This document shows positions 41,299-52,200 of a stretch of 64,000 bases of DNA, in pieces. The notes beneath the pieces were generated by a model. It saw nothing but the letters and a program-made list of their open reading frames with translations, searched no databases and was not told the origin of the DNA. Position 1 is the stretch's first letter. The number at the start of each line of letters is the position of its first letter. Origin of the DNA: Trinickia soli (GTDB lineage Bacteria; Pseudomonadota; Gammaproteobacteria; Burkholderiales; Burkholderiaceae); NCBI RefSeq assembly GCF_002879855.1, contig NZ_PNYB01000001.1, positions 434,001-498,000 of the forward strand, written 5' to 3'. A program made the position numbers and the translations under genes.

Positions 41299-41427
41299 TT
41301 ACAGCGCGTGCTGAACCGCACGAGCGGATCCCGAGATATCCTGGCCCACGCCCGCAATGGTGTTGCAGCCCGTCAACAAGAGCAAACTGCCGACGAGCAC
41401 CAGTGTAGTCATGCAAAGCTTCGACAT
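41299..41427 (-). CDS. Entericidin-like lipoprotein
   Basis: A 42-residue protein with GGGAAGG before ATG 41427. It has a signal with lipobox LLTGC (Cys21) and the mature part NTIAGVGQDISGSARAVQHAL, the hallmark of the entericidin EcnA/EcnB family, small envelope lipoproteins linked to stress and cell lysis. No partner antidote gene is adjacent. Confidence 0.85.
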   Translation of the reverse strand: MSKLCMTTLVLVGSLLLLTGCNTIAGVGQDISGSARAVQHAL

Positions 41428-41553
41428 ACTTTCTACCTTCCCTTTTTTAATCGAACTCAGCCCCGGATTACCGGGCCCGGGCGACGCGGCATTGTAACTC
41501 GCGCCCTTTTATCGAATCAAAAACCGTGGCATCGAAAGCGGTCGTGCGACGCA

Positions 41554-42375
41554 TCACTCCCCGCTTCTTCTGTTCTCTCTACCTGCACTGAGATTGCCCA
41601 GCATCGGCAGCACCCCGCTACTTCCGATCACCTCGGGCAAATGGCCATCCCACTTGGCTACCGCCTGCTGCTGGATGATTTCGGGCGTTATCGTCTGCTG
41701 CAGCAGCTTCTGCGCTTGCGCCTGCGCGTTCGCTTCGACGATCCGTTGATCCGCCACCACCTTGGCCTTTTGCAATTCATATTGCGCCTGCTGCGCCCGC
41801 TGCTGCGCAACCTGCTTCTGCTCGATGGCTTGAGCGAATTGCGAGCTGAAATGAAAATCGGTGATGTTCACCGAATCCACCACCAACCGAAACGGCTTCA
41901 ACTCGGCCATGATTTGCGCTTCAATTTGCGCACGCACCTGATCTCTATGCGTGATCAGATCTTCCGCGTTGTAATGCGCGGTCACCGCCTTTACGGAATT
42001 ACTGATCGCCGGCTTGATGATCTTATTGACGAGCGCCGTTTCGTTGCCGATGTGCTGATAGACCCATTCGGCGTCTGCTGGCAAGATGTGCCAGTTCGTC
42101 GCGACCGTAGTCGTCACGTCCTGGAGATCGAGGCTGGCCGCGGTTTCCGCGTCCTGCGAGTTTTGCACCTGTACATCCATTCTCGCCACCGTTTGCACGG
42201 CTGGAATCTTCAAATGTAAGCCGGGATCGAGCACGCCCGGCTCAACGGCCCCCCAGGTCATCAATACGCCGCGCTGCCCTGGCCCCACTGTCACAAAACA
42301 ACCGCTGATGATCACCAGCGCAATAAAAACCGCAATACCGCCGCCAATCGCGCGCGATGTCCCGGGAATGGTCAT
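41554..42375 (-). CDS. Prohibitin/SPFH-family membrane protein
   Basis: A 273-residue protein with one N-terminal membrane helix (GGGIAVFIALVIISGCFVTV) then an SPFH/band-7 domain: PGQRGVLMTWGAVEPGVLDPGLHLKIP, LQDVTTTVATNWHIL and the helix VVDSVNITDFHFSSQFAQAIEQKQVAQQRAQQA. The GCF after the helix could be a lipobox-like site. Such proteins form membrane microdomain scaffolds or modulate FtsH. It lies upstream of the entericidin gene on the same strand, with a gap of about 125 bp. Confidence 0.85.
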   Translation of the reverse strand: MTIPGTSRAIGGGIAVFIALVIISGCFVTVGPGQRGVLMTWGAVEPGVLDPGLHLKIPAVQTVARMDVQVQNSQDAETAASLDLQDVTTTVATNWHILPADAEWVYQHIGNETALVNKIIKPAISNSVKAVTAHYNAEDLITHRDQVRAQIEAQIMAELKPFRLVVDSVNITDFHFSSQFAQAIEQKQVAQQRAQQAQYELQKAKVVADQRIVEANAQAQAQKLLQQTITPEIIQQQAVAKWDGHLPEVIGSSGVLPMLGNLSAGRENRRSGE

Positions 42376-42418
42376 GATGTCGTTATTTTCCTGAATGCGT
42401 GATTGAGTGCGTCAACGG

Positions 42419-42922
42419 TCACCCGGCGCCATGCAAAGCGGCTTGCGCCGGAGGCTCCGCATAAGGATGCCCGATCTCGTCAGCCAATACCACCGCGGCG
42501 TCGTCAGGGCCGATCAGTCGCCCGTCTTGCGCGTGAAGTTCGAGCGGTTTGACCGGCAGTCCCTGGCGTTTGTCGACGAGGCGCATCTGACACTCTTCGG
42601 AGTCGAAGAAATACGCTTCGCCCCATTGCCTCAACGCAACAAGCAGCGGAAACAGGCCCTTCCCTTTTTCCGTCAGGACGTACTTTTGATAGGCGCTGCC
42701 TTCCGATGCGGGGACCATCTCCAGGATACCGTGATCAACCAGGTTTCGAAGTCGCGTCGAGAGAATATTTTTGGCAAGGCCCAGGCTCTTCTGAAATTCG
42801 CCAAAGCGATTCAGGCCGCTGAAAGCGTCGCGAACGATCAACAGGGACCACCAATCTCCGATCGCATCCAAGGGCCTTGCAATCGCGCAAGGCGCTTCCT
42901 TATGACTCGTTCGCTTCACCAT
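42419..42922 (-). CDS. HxlR-family transcriptional regulator
   Basis: A 167-residue winged-helix protein. CAIARPLDAIGDWWSLLIVRDAFSGLNRFGEFQKSLGLAKNILSTRLRNLVDHGILE is the HxlR signature, followed by a dimerisation helix and a C-terminal extension. It lies downstream of the MFS pump gene on the same strand and probably controls it, as HxlR proteins often respond to reactive or aromatic compounds. 42923-43159 contains no gene I can support. Confidence 0.9.
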   Translation of the reverse strand: MVKRTSHKEAPCAIARPLDAIGDWWSLLIVRDAFSGLNRFGEFQKSLGLAKNILSTRLRNLVDHGILEMVPASEGSAYQKYVLTEKGKGLFPLLVALRQWGEAYFFDSEECQMRLVDKRQGLPVKPLELHAQDGRLIGPDDAAVVLADEIGHPYAEPPAQAALHGAG

Positions 42923-43159
42923 TGCCGCTCTCCATTCTTTGAACGCGCTCGCCCGGACGCTTGCGACCGCTCATGCAGAGCCGACGTGTTCTCGCTATTA
43001 CGGTTGCATCGATCGAATCGCCAATCCATGAACGGAGCGCAACGTCGAACAGTCAGGGAATGCGAAATCGCGGGGCAAGCGGTTCGATTATAAAACCGCG
43101 CCCCGCGGCATAACAATTGACGGATTGCGCGTGCGTCATGGCAAGGCGCGAAATGGCGG

Positions 43160-44707
43160 TCAGCTGCACACTGCCTGCCCAACCCGGTGCGGTGAGAAAA
43201 TCAGAAAACTGACTGCCCCGAGCACCCAGACGCCGAATCCGCCGTAGAGCATCAACCAGCTGAATCCCTCGATCAGCGCGGCATGCAAGATCGTCCCCGA
43301 AGGGTCAGCCTGAGCCAGCACCGGAAAATGCTGAAGCAGTGACTCCATGCTGCCGCCGCCGGCGACGCGTTCGGCCAACATCCGCAAATCGGCTGCACTC
43401 AACGTGTTAGGCAGCGCATCGCGCAGGTGATCGACGATGCCCGCCACAAGAACGACGCCCATCACGGCGATATTGATGGCAAGGCTGATCAGGCGTGCGC
43501 TGATGTCCATGCCCGATGCCATGCCGGCGCGGTTCGATGGGACCGAGCCGGTGGTCGTGTTCGTCGTCGGCGTGTTGGTCAGGCCCAGGCCGATGCCCGC
43601 CACGAGCGAGCCCGGCAGCATCGTCCAACCGCTCGCGATCGACGCTGTCGCACCGAAGCGCATGAGCATAAAACCGAGCCCGATCGCGAACATGCCAAGC
43701 GGAATGACGATGCCTGGCTGGTGCCGGTGCGAAAGCCGCTCGGCAACGGGAGGGACGACGAGCGTCGGCAGGGTGTAAGCCAGCAGCGAAAGCCCTGCAG
43801 TCACGACATCGTAATGCAGCCCCGTTTGATAAAAGATCGGCAAAAAAATAATGAACGGCCAGAAGCTGAAGTTCATGCCGATCGAGCCCATGATCGCGCC
43901 CGAAAACCGCCTGATGCGGAACACGGAAAAATCGAACATGGGATGCGGATTGATCTGCTCGACGACGACAAAAGCGATAAAACTGACGAACGTCGCCGCG
44001 ATGATACCGAGCGCCGCACGGCTCGCGAATCCGATCTCCGAACCCTGCGTAATAAAGTACGTCAACCCGAATACCGCAAGCGACAGCGTGACGATGCCGA
44101 TGAGATCGAGCTTCTTCGCCTCGGGGTCGCTCGATTCTTCGACGCTGCCGAGTGAAAGAACGAAGGTTAGTACTGCCAGCGGCACGTGAATCAGAAAGAC
44201 CCATTGCCATCCCGTGAACGCGGCGATGGCGCCGCCGATCATCGGCCCGAACCCCAGGCCGACGCCCAGGAAAATGCCCCAGATGCCGAACGCCTTGACG
44301 CGCTCCGCACCTTCTTTGAATTGACTCGAAAGAATGGCGATCACGCAAATCAACATTGATCCGCCGCCCAGACCTTGAATGAACCGTCCGGCGATCAATA
44401 GCGCCGCACTCTGTGTAAGACCGCAAATCAATGAAGCTACGCCGAATACGCTCAGGCTAAGCAGAAACATCCGTTTTCTGCCGTACCGATCCGCCAGCGT
44501 GCCAGCCGCCATCAGCACAGTGGTGCAAGCGATCGTGTAGGCGTTCATGATCCATTGCAGATCCTTGAAATCGGCGTGAAGCAGCTTTTCGAGCGTCGCC
44601 AGAATAACCGGCACGCTTGAAATTTCCAGCGCGAACATGAGTTGCGCAAGGCATATGGCCGCCAATGCAAGGGCGTTTCGATTGGAACGGGTGAAGGAAA
44701 TGTCCAT
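43160..44707 (-). CDS. MFS transporter, DHA2 (14-TM drug:H+ antiporter) type
   Basis: A 515-residue membrane protein with about 14 hydrophobic helices. Motif A appears as GTLADRYGRKRMF and motif C as GVGLGFGPMIGGAI, with LDLIGIVTLSLAVFGL between the two halves, as in EmrB/QacA-type exporters. An HxlR gene follows. A GGTTTC-N5-GAAACC dyad lies about 95 bp upstream of the start. Confidence 0.9.
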   Translation of the reverse strand: MDISFTRSNRNALALAAICLAQLMFALEISSVPVILATLEKLLHADFKDLQWIMNAYTIACTTVLMAAGTLADRYGRKRMFLLSLSVFGVASLICGLTQSAALLIAGRFIQGLGGGSMLICVIAILSSQFKEGAERVKAFGIWGIFLGVGLGFGPMIGGAIAAFTGWQWVFLIHVPLAVLTFVLSLGSVEESSDPEAKKLDLIGIVTLSLAVFGLTYFITQGSEIGFASRAALGIIAATFVSFIAFVVVEQINPHPMFDFSVFRIRRFSGAIMGSIGMNFSFWPFIIFLPIFYQTGLHYDVVTAGLSLLAYTLPTLVVPPVAERLSHRHQPGIVIPLGMFAIGLGFMLMRFGATASIASGWTMLPGSLVAGIGLGLTNTPTTNTTTGSVPSNRAGMASGMDISARLISLAINIAVMGVVLVAGIVDHLRDALPNTLSAADLRMLAERVAGGGSMESLLQHFPVLAQADPSGTILHAALIEGFSWLMLYGGFGVWVLGAVSFLIFSPHRVGQAVCS

Positions 44708-44799
44708 GGGTCGATTTGCTCGCTGCGTATGCGTTATTGAAGGTCCCGGTCGCCATGGATAGGCTCTCGCCTCGGCCCTTGGCGATTCATGAACAGGAA

Positions 44800-44842
44800 G
44801 GTTTCAAGATGAAACCGACTCAATATTAGTTCGAATGGTTTC
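44800..44842. promoter_or_regulatory. GGTTTC dyad in the divergent MFS promoter region
   Basis: Perfect inverted repeat GGTTTC / GAAACC (44800-44805, 44811-44816) with a further GGTTTC at 44837-44842. The 44708-45008 gap separates two divergent transporter genes; this is the only structure I see in it and is a candidate HxlR operator. Confidence 0.4.
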
Positions 44843-45008
44843 AATATGCAACTGCAATGAGCGTAGCGCCCCCGCTCCGGTGGCGCGCATCGAGGTCGGG
44901 TTGAGGGCCGACATTGACCCACTGCCCCGGCTTCGGCGGTGATCGGCACATGCGTTCTACAATGCCGTGCTTCGCTTGCTTTGCTTTCGTAACGGCATGT
45001 AATCCGTA

Positions 45009-46217
45009 ATGAAGAACACAGCCCTTGAAATCGCGTCCTTTCGGTATTTCGTCCTCAACCGCATTGCGACGACGATGTCCACTCAGATGCTCATGGTCAT
45101 CGTGGGCTGGCAGATGTACGACATCACCCACAGCGCGTTCGATCTGGGGCTCGTCGGCTTGGCGCAGTTCGTACCCGCGCTGGCGCTCTGTCTGCTCGTG
45201 GGCCAGGTGGCCGATCGCTACGATCGTCGCTATGTCCTGATCGGTTGCCAGATTGCGCAAGGCGGCGTCGCGCTGCTGCTCGCGGCCGGCACCTGGTACG
45301 GATGGCTGGGTCGGGAACTGCTGTTGATCGCGTCGCTGGCGCTTGGCGCAACGAGAGCCTTTCAACTGCCGACGCAGCAAGCGTTGCTGCCTACGCTCGT
45401 TCCGCTAACCATGTTTCCACAAGCGCTGGCAATCAATTCGGCCGCATCGCAGTTCGCAACGATACTGGGGCCGGCCGTTGGCGGGTTTATCTACGTGGCG
45501 GGTGCCGCAGTCGTGTACGACGTATGCGCGGTCATGTGCGTCTTTGCAATCGCAATGCTTTATCTGATTCGCTACGACCACGCACGTCCTGCTCGCGAAC
45601 CCGTAACGCTGCAAAGCCTGTTCGCGGGCATCAACTTCATATGGCAACGGGAGCAGGTGCTGGGCGCCATCTCGCTCGATTTGCTCGCCGTTCTGTTTGG
45701 CGGAGCCACGGCTTTGCTACCGATCTTCGCCCGTGACGTGTTGCATGTCGGGTCGTGGGGCCTGGGACTGCTGAGGTCGGCGCCCGCGATCGGGGCGTTG
45801 CTGGTGTCGCTCTATCTGGCCCGCCACCCCATCGAGCGCCGCGTGGGCAAAATCATGCTCTATTGCGTGGCGCTGTACGGGCTCGCAACGCTGGTGTTTG
45901 CGCTCTCGCGCTCGTTTGGATTGTCGCTGTTCGCCCTTGCACTGACGGGCGCGTTCGATATGGTCAGCGTGGTCGTTCGGCAATCGCTGGTGCAACTCGA
46001 TACACCGAACGAAATGAGAGGTCGCGTCAGCGCGGTCAATTCGATTTTTATCGGAGCGTCGAATCAGCTTGGCGAATTCGAATCGGGGCTCACAGCAGGC
46101 TGGTTCGGCGCGGTGCCTTCGGTCCTTATCGGCGGCGCTGGTACGATCCTGATCGTCGCGCTCTGGACGAGATTGTTCCCGGCGCTGCGTCATCGAGAAC
46201 GCATGACCACGACCTGA
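45009..46217 (+). CDS. MFS transporter (EntS/enterobactin-exporter-like)
   Basis: A 402-residue protein with about 12 membrane helices. ASFRYFVLNRIATTMSTQMLMVIVGWQMYDIT, VGQVADRYDRRYVL (motif A) and TPNEMRGRVSAVNSIFIGASNQLGEFESG match the MFS_3/EntS branch. It is transcribed divergently from the DHA2 exporter. Substrate is unknown; siderophore or drug export is typical. Confidence 0.88.
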   Translation: MKNTALEIASFRYFVLNRIATTMSTQMLMVIVGWQMYDITHSAFDLGLVGLAQFVPALALCLLVGQVADRYDRRYVLIGCQIAQGGVALLLAAGTWYGWLGRELLLIASLALGATRAFQLPTQQALLPTLVPLTMFPQALAINSAASQFATILGPAVGGFIYVAGAAVVYDVCAVMCVFAIAMLYLIRYDHARPAREPVTLQSLFAGINFIWQREQVLGAISLDLLAVLFGGATALLPIFARDVLHVGSWGLGLLRSAPAIGALLVSLYLARHPIERRVGKIMLYCVALYGLATLVFALSRSFGLSLFALALTGAFDMVSVVVRQSLVQLDTPNEMRGRVSAVNSIFIGASNQLGEFESGLTAGWFGAVPSVLIGGAGTILIVALWTRLFPALRHRERMTTT

Positions 46218-46293
46218 ACAACCGGCCGCCCGCGACGCGCCCGGCCGATGTGTCTCGTTGCCTGGAAGGTCAAGCCGACGCTCCCTTCGCCGG

Positions 46294-48156
46294 CTAACCG
46301 TCTCTGTGTTCGACCGATATCTTCTGCCGCATGACCTCTACGCGGCCGCCCGTGCCGTCCTTCGACGTTCCGCCATCGCCATCATCGCCGTCCTCGCTCG
46401 AGAACAACCCGCCCCCTGCCGGCCATACGCGCCGGAATTGCTCGAGTTGCCGTTCCTCGGTGAAGACCGACACCGAAGGCTTGAGCAGATCGTGCCGCGA
46501 AACGATGCCCACCAGCCGATAGGATTTTTCGTCCTCGACCACAGGCACGCGCTCGAGCCCCATGGCCGCCAAGCGGGCGGCGACGTTTCGACAGGTCTCC
46601 CCGGGAAGGGCGACATCGGGGTGCAATTGAGGGAACAGTTCACCGACGCGCGCGCCGGCCTGTTCCGACGAAACCCGAGCCAGCACCGCTTTATCCACCA
46701 TACCGATCAGGCGCCCCGATGCCACCACCGGATAGGCACGAAACTTTTGCGTCGGGCCGAAATAGTCTCGAAGCACGTCGACAATGGGCATGTTCGATTC
46801 GATCGTCTGCAGCGTGCGCGTCATCACTTCTTCGACATAGTGCCGCTCCAACGGATCGATGCTGTACTCGCGGTAGATGTGATAGCCGCGGCGTGCAATC
46901 TTCTCGGTCAGGATCGAACGGCGCATCACCAGCACCGTAAAGCCATAGGCAACCGCTGCGGCAGCCAGCAACGGCAGCAAAGCATTCGCATCGCCCGTCA
47001 ATTCGAATGCAAAAACCGCCGCCATGACGGGCGCACGCATCATGCCGCCCAGGGCCGCGGCCATGAAGATCAGCGGCCAAACCGCAGGCTCGCCGCCCGG
47101 CATATAAGGGCCGACGATCGCACCGACGCCGGCGCCCATCATGAGCAACGGCGCCAATACGCCCCCCGACGTTCCCGACGCCAGCGCGATGACCCAAATG
47201 ATGGCCTTGACGACGACAATGGCAACCACCGCATGCAACAGGAGATGGTTTTGCAGCAAATCTCCGATCACGTCATACCCGACGCCGAGCGTTCTCGGCT
47301 GAAAATAACCGCCGATTCCCACGGCGATCGCACCGAGCGCAGGCCACCACATCCAATGAATAGGCAGCTTGCCGAACGCATCTTCGACCTTGTAGAGCCA
47401 GCTCGACAAACCCCAGGACAACGCCCCGGCGATCAAGCCGGCGAGCGCGGAAGAGACGAGACCCATGGGGCCGAGCGGCAGTGTGTGCAATGGAAACAAC
47501 GGCCCGCTGCCGAGCAGCAAGGGGCGCGTGAAGCCCGCGACCGCACAGGCAATGGCGACCGGCAAGAGACTGCGCGGCCGCAATTCGAACAGCAAAAGCT
47601 CGATCGCAAGCAACACGGCCGCAATGGGCGTGCCGAACACGGCCGTCATGCCGGCCACTGCGCCGGCGACCAGCAAGGCCTTGCGTTCGGCGCTCGACAA
47701 ATGAAAATACTGCGCAATGAGCGAGCCGATCGCGCCGCCCGTCATGATGATCGGCCCTTCAGCGCCGAACGGTCCGCCGCTGCCGATCGCGATCGCGGAA
47801 GCGAGCGGCTTGAGCACGGCGACTTTGGGCGACATCTTGCTCTTGCCGAACAGAATCGCTTCGATCGCTTCGGGAATCCCGTGCCCACGAATCTGCTCGG
47901 ATCCGAACCGCGCGATCAACCCAACAAGCAGCCCGCCGATGACCGGCGCGGCGACGACGAGCCAGCCGAGCGTGTTTTCGGCCGGCGAGCGGTTCGCCGT
48001 GGACAGGGTCTGGAAGAAAAACAGGTTGGTGAACAGACGAATCAGGTGGAGCAGGAAATCGGCTGCGACGGTGCTGAGCGCACCGCCGACGGCCGCAATG
48101 GCCGAGATGCGCAAAAGTCTGACGTCAGTCGCAAAGTCGCCCTTGTGCTCGCTCAT
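46294..48156 (-). CDS. ClC-type chloride channel/antiporter with CBS domains
   Basis: A 620-residue membrane protein. The ClC pore motifs are visible as GSGGPFGAEGPIIMTGGAIG (selectivity region with the gating Glu), TPIAAVLLAIELL, and SGTSGGVLAPLLMMGAG. The C-terminal 180 residues hold two CBS domains (YVEEVMTRTLQTIESNMPIVDVL and ERVPVVEDEKSYRLVGIVSRHDLL). It moves chloride, probably in exchange for protons, and is gated by nucleotide binding to CBS. Confidence 0.92.
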   Translation of the reverse strand: MSEHKGDFATDVRLLRISAIAAVGGALSTVAADFLLHLIRLFTNLFFFQTLSTANRSPAENTLGWLVVAAPVIGGLLVGLIARFGSEQIRGHGIPEAIEAILFGKSKMSPKVAVLKPLASAIAIGSGGPFGAEGPIIMTGGAIGSLIAQYFHLSSAERKALLVAGAVAGMTAVFGTPIAAVLLAIELLLFELRPRSLLPVAIACAVAGFTRPLLLGSGPLFPLHTLPLGPMGLVSSALAGLIAGALSWGLSSWLYKVEDAFGKLPIHWMWWPALGAIAVGIGGYFQPRTLGVGYDVIGDLLQNHLLLHAVVAIVVVKAIIWVIALASGTSGGVLAPLLMMGAGVGAIVGPYMPGGEPAVWPLIFMAAALGGMMRAPVMAAVFAFELTGDANALLPLLAAAAVAYGFTVLVMRRSILTEKIARRGYHIYREYSIDPLERHYVEEVMTRTLQTIESNMPIVDVLRDYFGPTQKFRAYPVVASGRLIGMVDKAVLARVSSEQAGARVGELFPQLHPDVALPGETCRNVAARLAAMGLERVPVVEDEKSYRLVGIVSRHDLLKPSVSVFTEERQLEQFRRVWPAGGGLFSSEDGDDGDGGTSKDGTGGRVEVMRQKISVEHRDG

Positions 48157-48210
48157 GAAGATCCTCAGGTCAGGCGTGGAGATTCAGTGGCCCATTCGGC
48201 CGCAAGCCGT

Positions 48211-48232
48211 ATATATATCACAATGTGATGTA
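48211..48232. promoter_or_regulatory. ATCACA-A-TGTGAT palindrome upstream of the ClC gene
   Basis: A perfect 6-bp-arm dyad centred at 48223 in an AT-rich patch, 61 bp before the ClC start at 48156, a normal operator/promoter distance. Nothing else is evident in 48157-48407. Confidence 0.45.
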
Positions 48233-48407
48233 ATGTGCGGCAAGCGGCCGCGGGGGCCCGTCCGCAGATGGAGGCGGATTCAGGTGTTCGGGCGCAGTGC
48301 CGTTCGATCGCGCATCGACGGCCGAGTGGGTCGAACAATGGCCTTGTTCGCGCGTTGTCTACCGGGAGGCAGCGCAGTGCCCGAGCCGGCTCCGCTGGCG
48401 CGAAATC

Positions 48408-49109
48408 TTACGTTTCCGCGCTGGCGTAGTTGACGTACATCGATTGGATGCCGACGCGCCCCGGCCCGGTGAAACGATTGACGATGAAGTTGACGCCGGC
48501 GCCGAAGAGCCCGCTCGAGAGCCGGTCGACGACGGTTTCCATGCGAACGTCCGGCGTTTTATAGAGCCACCCGCCGGGTTCGACGTCGATCGTCTCTCCA
48601 GCCGCGAGCACCTTCTCGAACACGTTGCCGTATCCATGCACCCACAACACGCCATTGGCGGTATGACTGCGAAACTTGTCGATGAAAAATCCCGTCTGGC
48701 CGAACAGCATGTTGCTGATGCCGCGCACACGTTCGAACGTGTAGTCGACGCTGGCCGTGGCCGCCAGGAACTGGTGCTCGCGCACGTGCAGTTCCTCCCC
48801 CGCGGCAAGGTGTATCGGCACGATGTGGCCGGCGCCGTCGCGGCTGAATGCGATGACGCCCGGGCCGCTCGCTTCGGTGACGAACACCTGCATCCCCGCC
48901 ATCATTCGCTTGACCGCACCTCTGAGCGACTTCAGGCCGATCCTCACGGCCGGGTTCTTCCAGAGCAGAATGTGATGCTCGAAGTAGACGGGCTGCTGCG
49001 AAACGTCGATCGACAGCACCGGCACGAGCTCGCCGCCTATGTGATAGGTGACGCCCCCGTACGTTTCATCTGTAGCGCTCGTGGGCAGCAGTTTTGGAAG
49101 CTGGTTCAT
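48408..49109 (-). CDS. AIM24-family protein
   Basis: A 233-residue soluble protein; ATG 49109 follows GGAGAGG. GHIVPIHLAAGEELHVREHQFLAATASVDYTFERV, GQTGFFIDKFR and GLFGAGVNFIVNRFTGPGRVGIQSMYV are the family's beta-strand repeats. AIM24 proteins form a double beta-sandwich of unknown biochemical role, sometimes linked to tellurite or stress resistance in bacteria. Confidence 0.85.
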   Translation of the reverse strand: MNQLPKLLPTSATDETYGGVTYHIGGELVPVLSIDVSQQPVYFEHHILLWKNPAVRIGLKSLRGAVKRMMAGMQVFVTEASGPGVIAFSRDGAGHIVPIHLAAGEELHVREHQFLAATASVDYTFERVRGISNMLFGQTGFFIDKFRSHTANGVLWVHGYGNVFEKVLAAGETIDVEPGGWLYKTPDVRMETVVDRLSSGLFGAGVNFIVNRFTGPGRVGIQSMYVNYASAET

Positions 49110-49227
49110 TCTGGCCTCTCCGTGTTTTGTCGGGTCGACAATGGTCCATGCGGAATACGGCTGTTGTTCCGGCATCCTACTCGTGCAGCGCGGCCTCGCG
49201 CTACTTTTTGCAACATCGGCTATGGGC

Positions 49228-52200
49228 TCAGGGTTCCAGTCGCAGCCTGCCGTCGTTTATCGAGGTTTGCACCGGACTTCCGTCGAAAGCCGGATTTTTT
49301 GCCACCTTGGCGTCGAGCTTCGCCGGATCGGGCGCTAACTGCGGGTGGATCACCGTTGGAATCCCCCGCCGCTGGGCCTCCATCAGCTCATCGCGCGCGA
49401 TATCGCCACCGCCGTAGGCGAAATAAGCGCCACGACCGTCGGCGGCTGCGGTGACCATGTACGACAGTCCGTCTGGGGCAAGAACCGACCACGTCTGCCC
49501 TGGATCGGGCACGTAGATCGTGTCGTCGCAATAGGCGGAGGCGCCGAATTGCCTCGCCTCCTCCGACACGATACCCAGCGTGTCGATCGAAAAGCCCTTC
49601 GCGACGCGGTATCCGATGTCGCCAATGCCGTCGCTGGTCGACCCGCCTACCACGATCAGGTTCTCCGCGCCGTGCGCGGCGACCTTTTGTTCGAGGTCCG
49701 CCCGCACCGCCTGTTCAACAACGGCTTCGTCGGCATAACCCAGGCCGGAATAGCCGCCGATGACGATCACGCGCTTGTCGCCGATCTTCTGCAGGATCTG
49801 ATTGAGCACGGGATCTTCCGATGACGCCCCCGTCGTCAGGGCGCGCGCACCTGCATCGAGCCGTACGCCGCGCAGCGATTTCACGTACGGCAACGCGCTC
49901 AGCGTTGTGGTCATCGTGCCCGAGAGCCACGTGCGCCACGACGTAGGGTTAGCGGCGACATCCTGCACCGCGTTCGCCGCTTGATAGGCGGCATTCCCGG
50001 CGTAGTAGGTTTGTAGACCAAAGTAGACCAGCCGAAGCCCGGTGGTCGTGGCGGGCCCCAGTAGCGGCACAGCGAACGGCGCGACGCTGATGGCGCCAAC
50101 TACGGGGAACAGCACCATCGCCTCGCCGGCCTTCAACAGAATCTGCCAATTATCAAGGTGCTGCTTCGGCCCCGTGGTCGTCTGATCCATGACGCCGGCC
50201 GGCACGCCCGTGCCGGCAGTCGTCAAAAACTGCTGCGATACCAGGGTGCCTTTGGGCAGCCCATTGTTTTGCACCCACGCGTCATAGCTGTCGTAGGCTT
50301 TCGTGTCGGCCGGGCCGACAAACCGGCGCCCCGCCCTGCCATCGACCTGGACCAACTGCAGCTGTTGCGGCGCGGCTGGTTGATCGCCGTTGTCCGTCGA
50401 TGCATGGTTCCAATAGAGCATCGGGAGCAGCGTGATTTCGATCGGTGCGGCATTGCCCGGCTCAGTCACATCCTGTGAAGCGAGTACGCTGTCGGCCAGC
50501 TGATTGAGCGTCGTGTCGCCGTACACCTTGTCATTGCCGTCGTATTGCTGGCCGTCTGCCGGTGCATTCGCAAGAGGGGTTTGCCTGTATGCGCGGCCGA
50601 GCGCGTCGATGAGCGAGGAGCGGGAGGTAATAACCTGGGTGCCCGGCTGCGTGACGGCTTCCTGGGTCGCGTCTGCGCTTGCGCTCGCCATAGGCGGCAC
50701 GTTCGACGGCGTTGAATCGCCGCGATTCAACGTCGGAAGCTCTTCCTCGATGTACTTCGCCGTCTTCGAGTGCGGATCGGAAGTGATGATGTCCTGCGCC
50801 AACTGAGGATTCACAACGTGCGTGCCGTCCTTGCTGGACCAGTTCAGATCGTAGTACTTATCACTGCCATCGCTGCTGCCGACGAAATCATTGCCGCCCA
50901 TTCGCTTCGCGACGACGCCGAGCAGGCTGCGGCCGGCCGCAGTCTGGCTCGCCGGTGTGGTCGCATCTCCGAGTGCGGCGTATGCGTCGCCTACGTCTAT
51001 CGCGTATCGCGGGGCGTCGTTCTTTTCCCAAAGGACCGAGAGCCCGCTCGCGTTGTTCCACACGCCGTGCGCGACCAAACCCTCGAAGCGCGATTGGAAT
51101 TTCTGCTGATAGAGCGCGACGATCAGATCCGCATCGGCAGGCTCACCGACGCTCTTCAGGATCTGCGCGTCGGCGTGGACCTCATCGACGGCATGTTTTT
51201 CATGCACCGAGCCGGCCAGATCGCTAAAGCGTTGCTGCACCGAATTCGAGCGCAACGCGGCCGCCAGCAATTCCTGATAGTTGAACGCTCCGTTGCTTTT
51301 GAATTCGGCCAACACTGCCGAAGTTGCCCGCAATTCGGATTGCGCATCTTGGGCGGATTCGTGCGACGTCGTACCCGTCGTACCAAGTACGTCATTGATG
51401 TCGTCCGACTTCAAGGTGGCGATCGACGGATCGCGTGTGATGTCATTGAAGAGCGTCCAATCGTCCAGGCTTGTAACGCCGCTGTTGGGTGCAAAACCGT
51501 ACGGGTTCTCCGGCGCAGTCAGTTGCTGCGTGACCGGGTCGATAGTTAGTAGCCCTAATTTTTCCAACTGTGCCGTCAGCGCGTCGGTTCGGGCGACGTC
51601 CGTATGGATTTTGCTCTCGGAGGGCGACTCGGCGCGGCGATGCGCGGGCGTCGCATCTGCAACGGCGCCCAATGCCTGCAATTCGGTTAGCGCCAGAAGG
51701 AGGTTGTGGGTCGTGCTTTGGCCCGTCGAAGGCGTCGCTGAGGCCATCACCTGATGCGCTACGACTTGCTCAGCCATGTCCCACGCATCGCGTGCAAACG
51801 GATCGTCGGCCCAGGCAATGCCCCGCTCCCCGGTGGCTGCGTTGAGCGCATCGTTCAGCGCCCCGCGTAGCGCGCTCATATCGTTTGAATACTGAAGCGT
51901 GCCCTGCTTGTCCGCCTCGAGCCGGGCCATCGCGGCTGTCGCTGCACGAGTGTCGATGGGTCGCGTATACCCATTCGCGGCCATGAGCTGCGTGGCTCGC
52001 TCGAGCGTCGACGCATCGAAATACTTCGTCAGCGTGGCCTTGGCGAGCACGATCGGGGTCGATCCGCCCGGATTGCGCAAGAACGTGGGGAGCGAAGCCG
52101 GCGCTTGAACGTGCAACGCGGCGCAAGCGAGCGTCAAAGCATCGCAACCGACCCCGCCGTATTGCGTCGAGATGCAGGCGAGCGCTTCCGGCAAATCGGC

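Noticed and set aside
41299-41427. Entericidin plus SPFH gene as a toxin-antitoxin pair.
   Set aside because: Entericidin antidotes are also small lipoproteins; the SPFH protein is unrelated and separated by about 125 bp.
46258-48228. Plus-strand frame of 656 codons opposite the ClC gene.
   Set aside because: Composition is Arg/His/Gln-rich noise, and the opposite strand encodes an unmistakable ClC channel with CBS domains.
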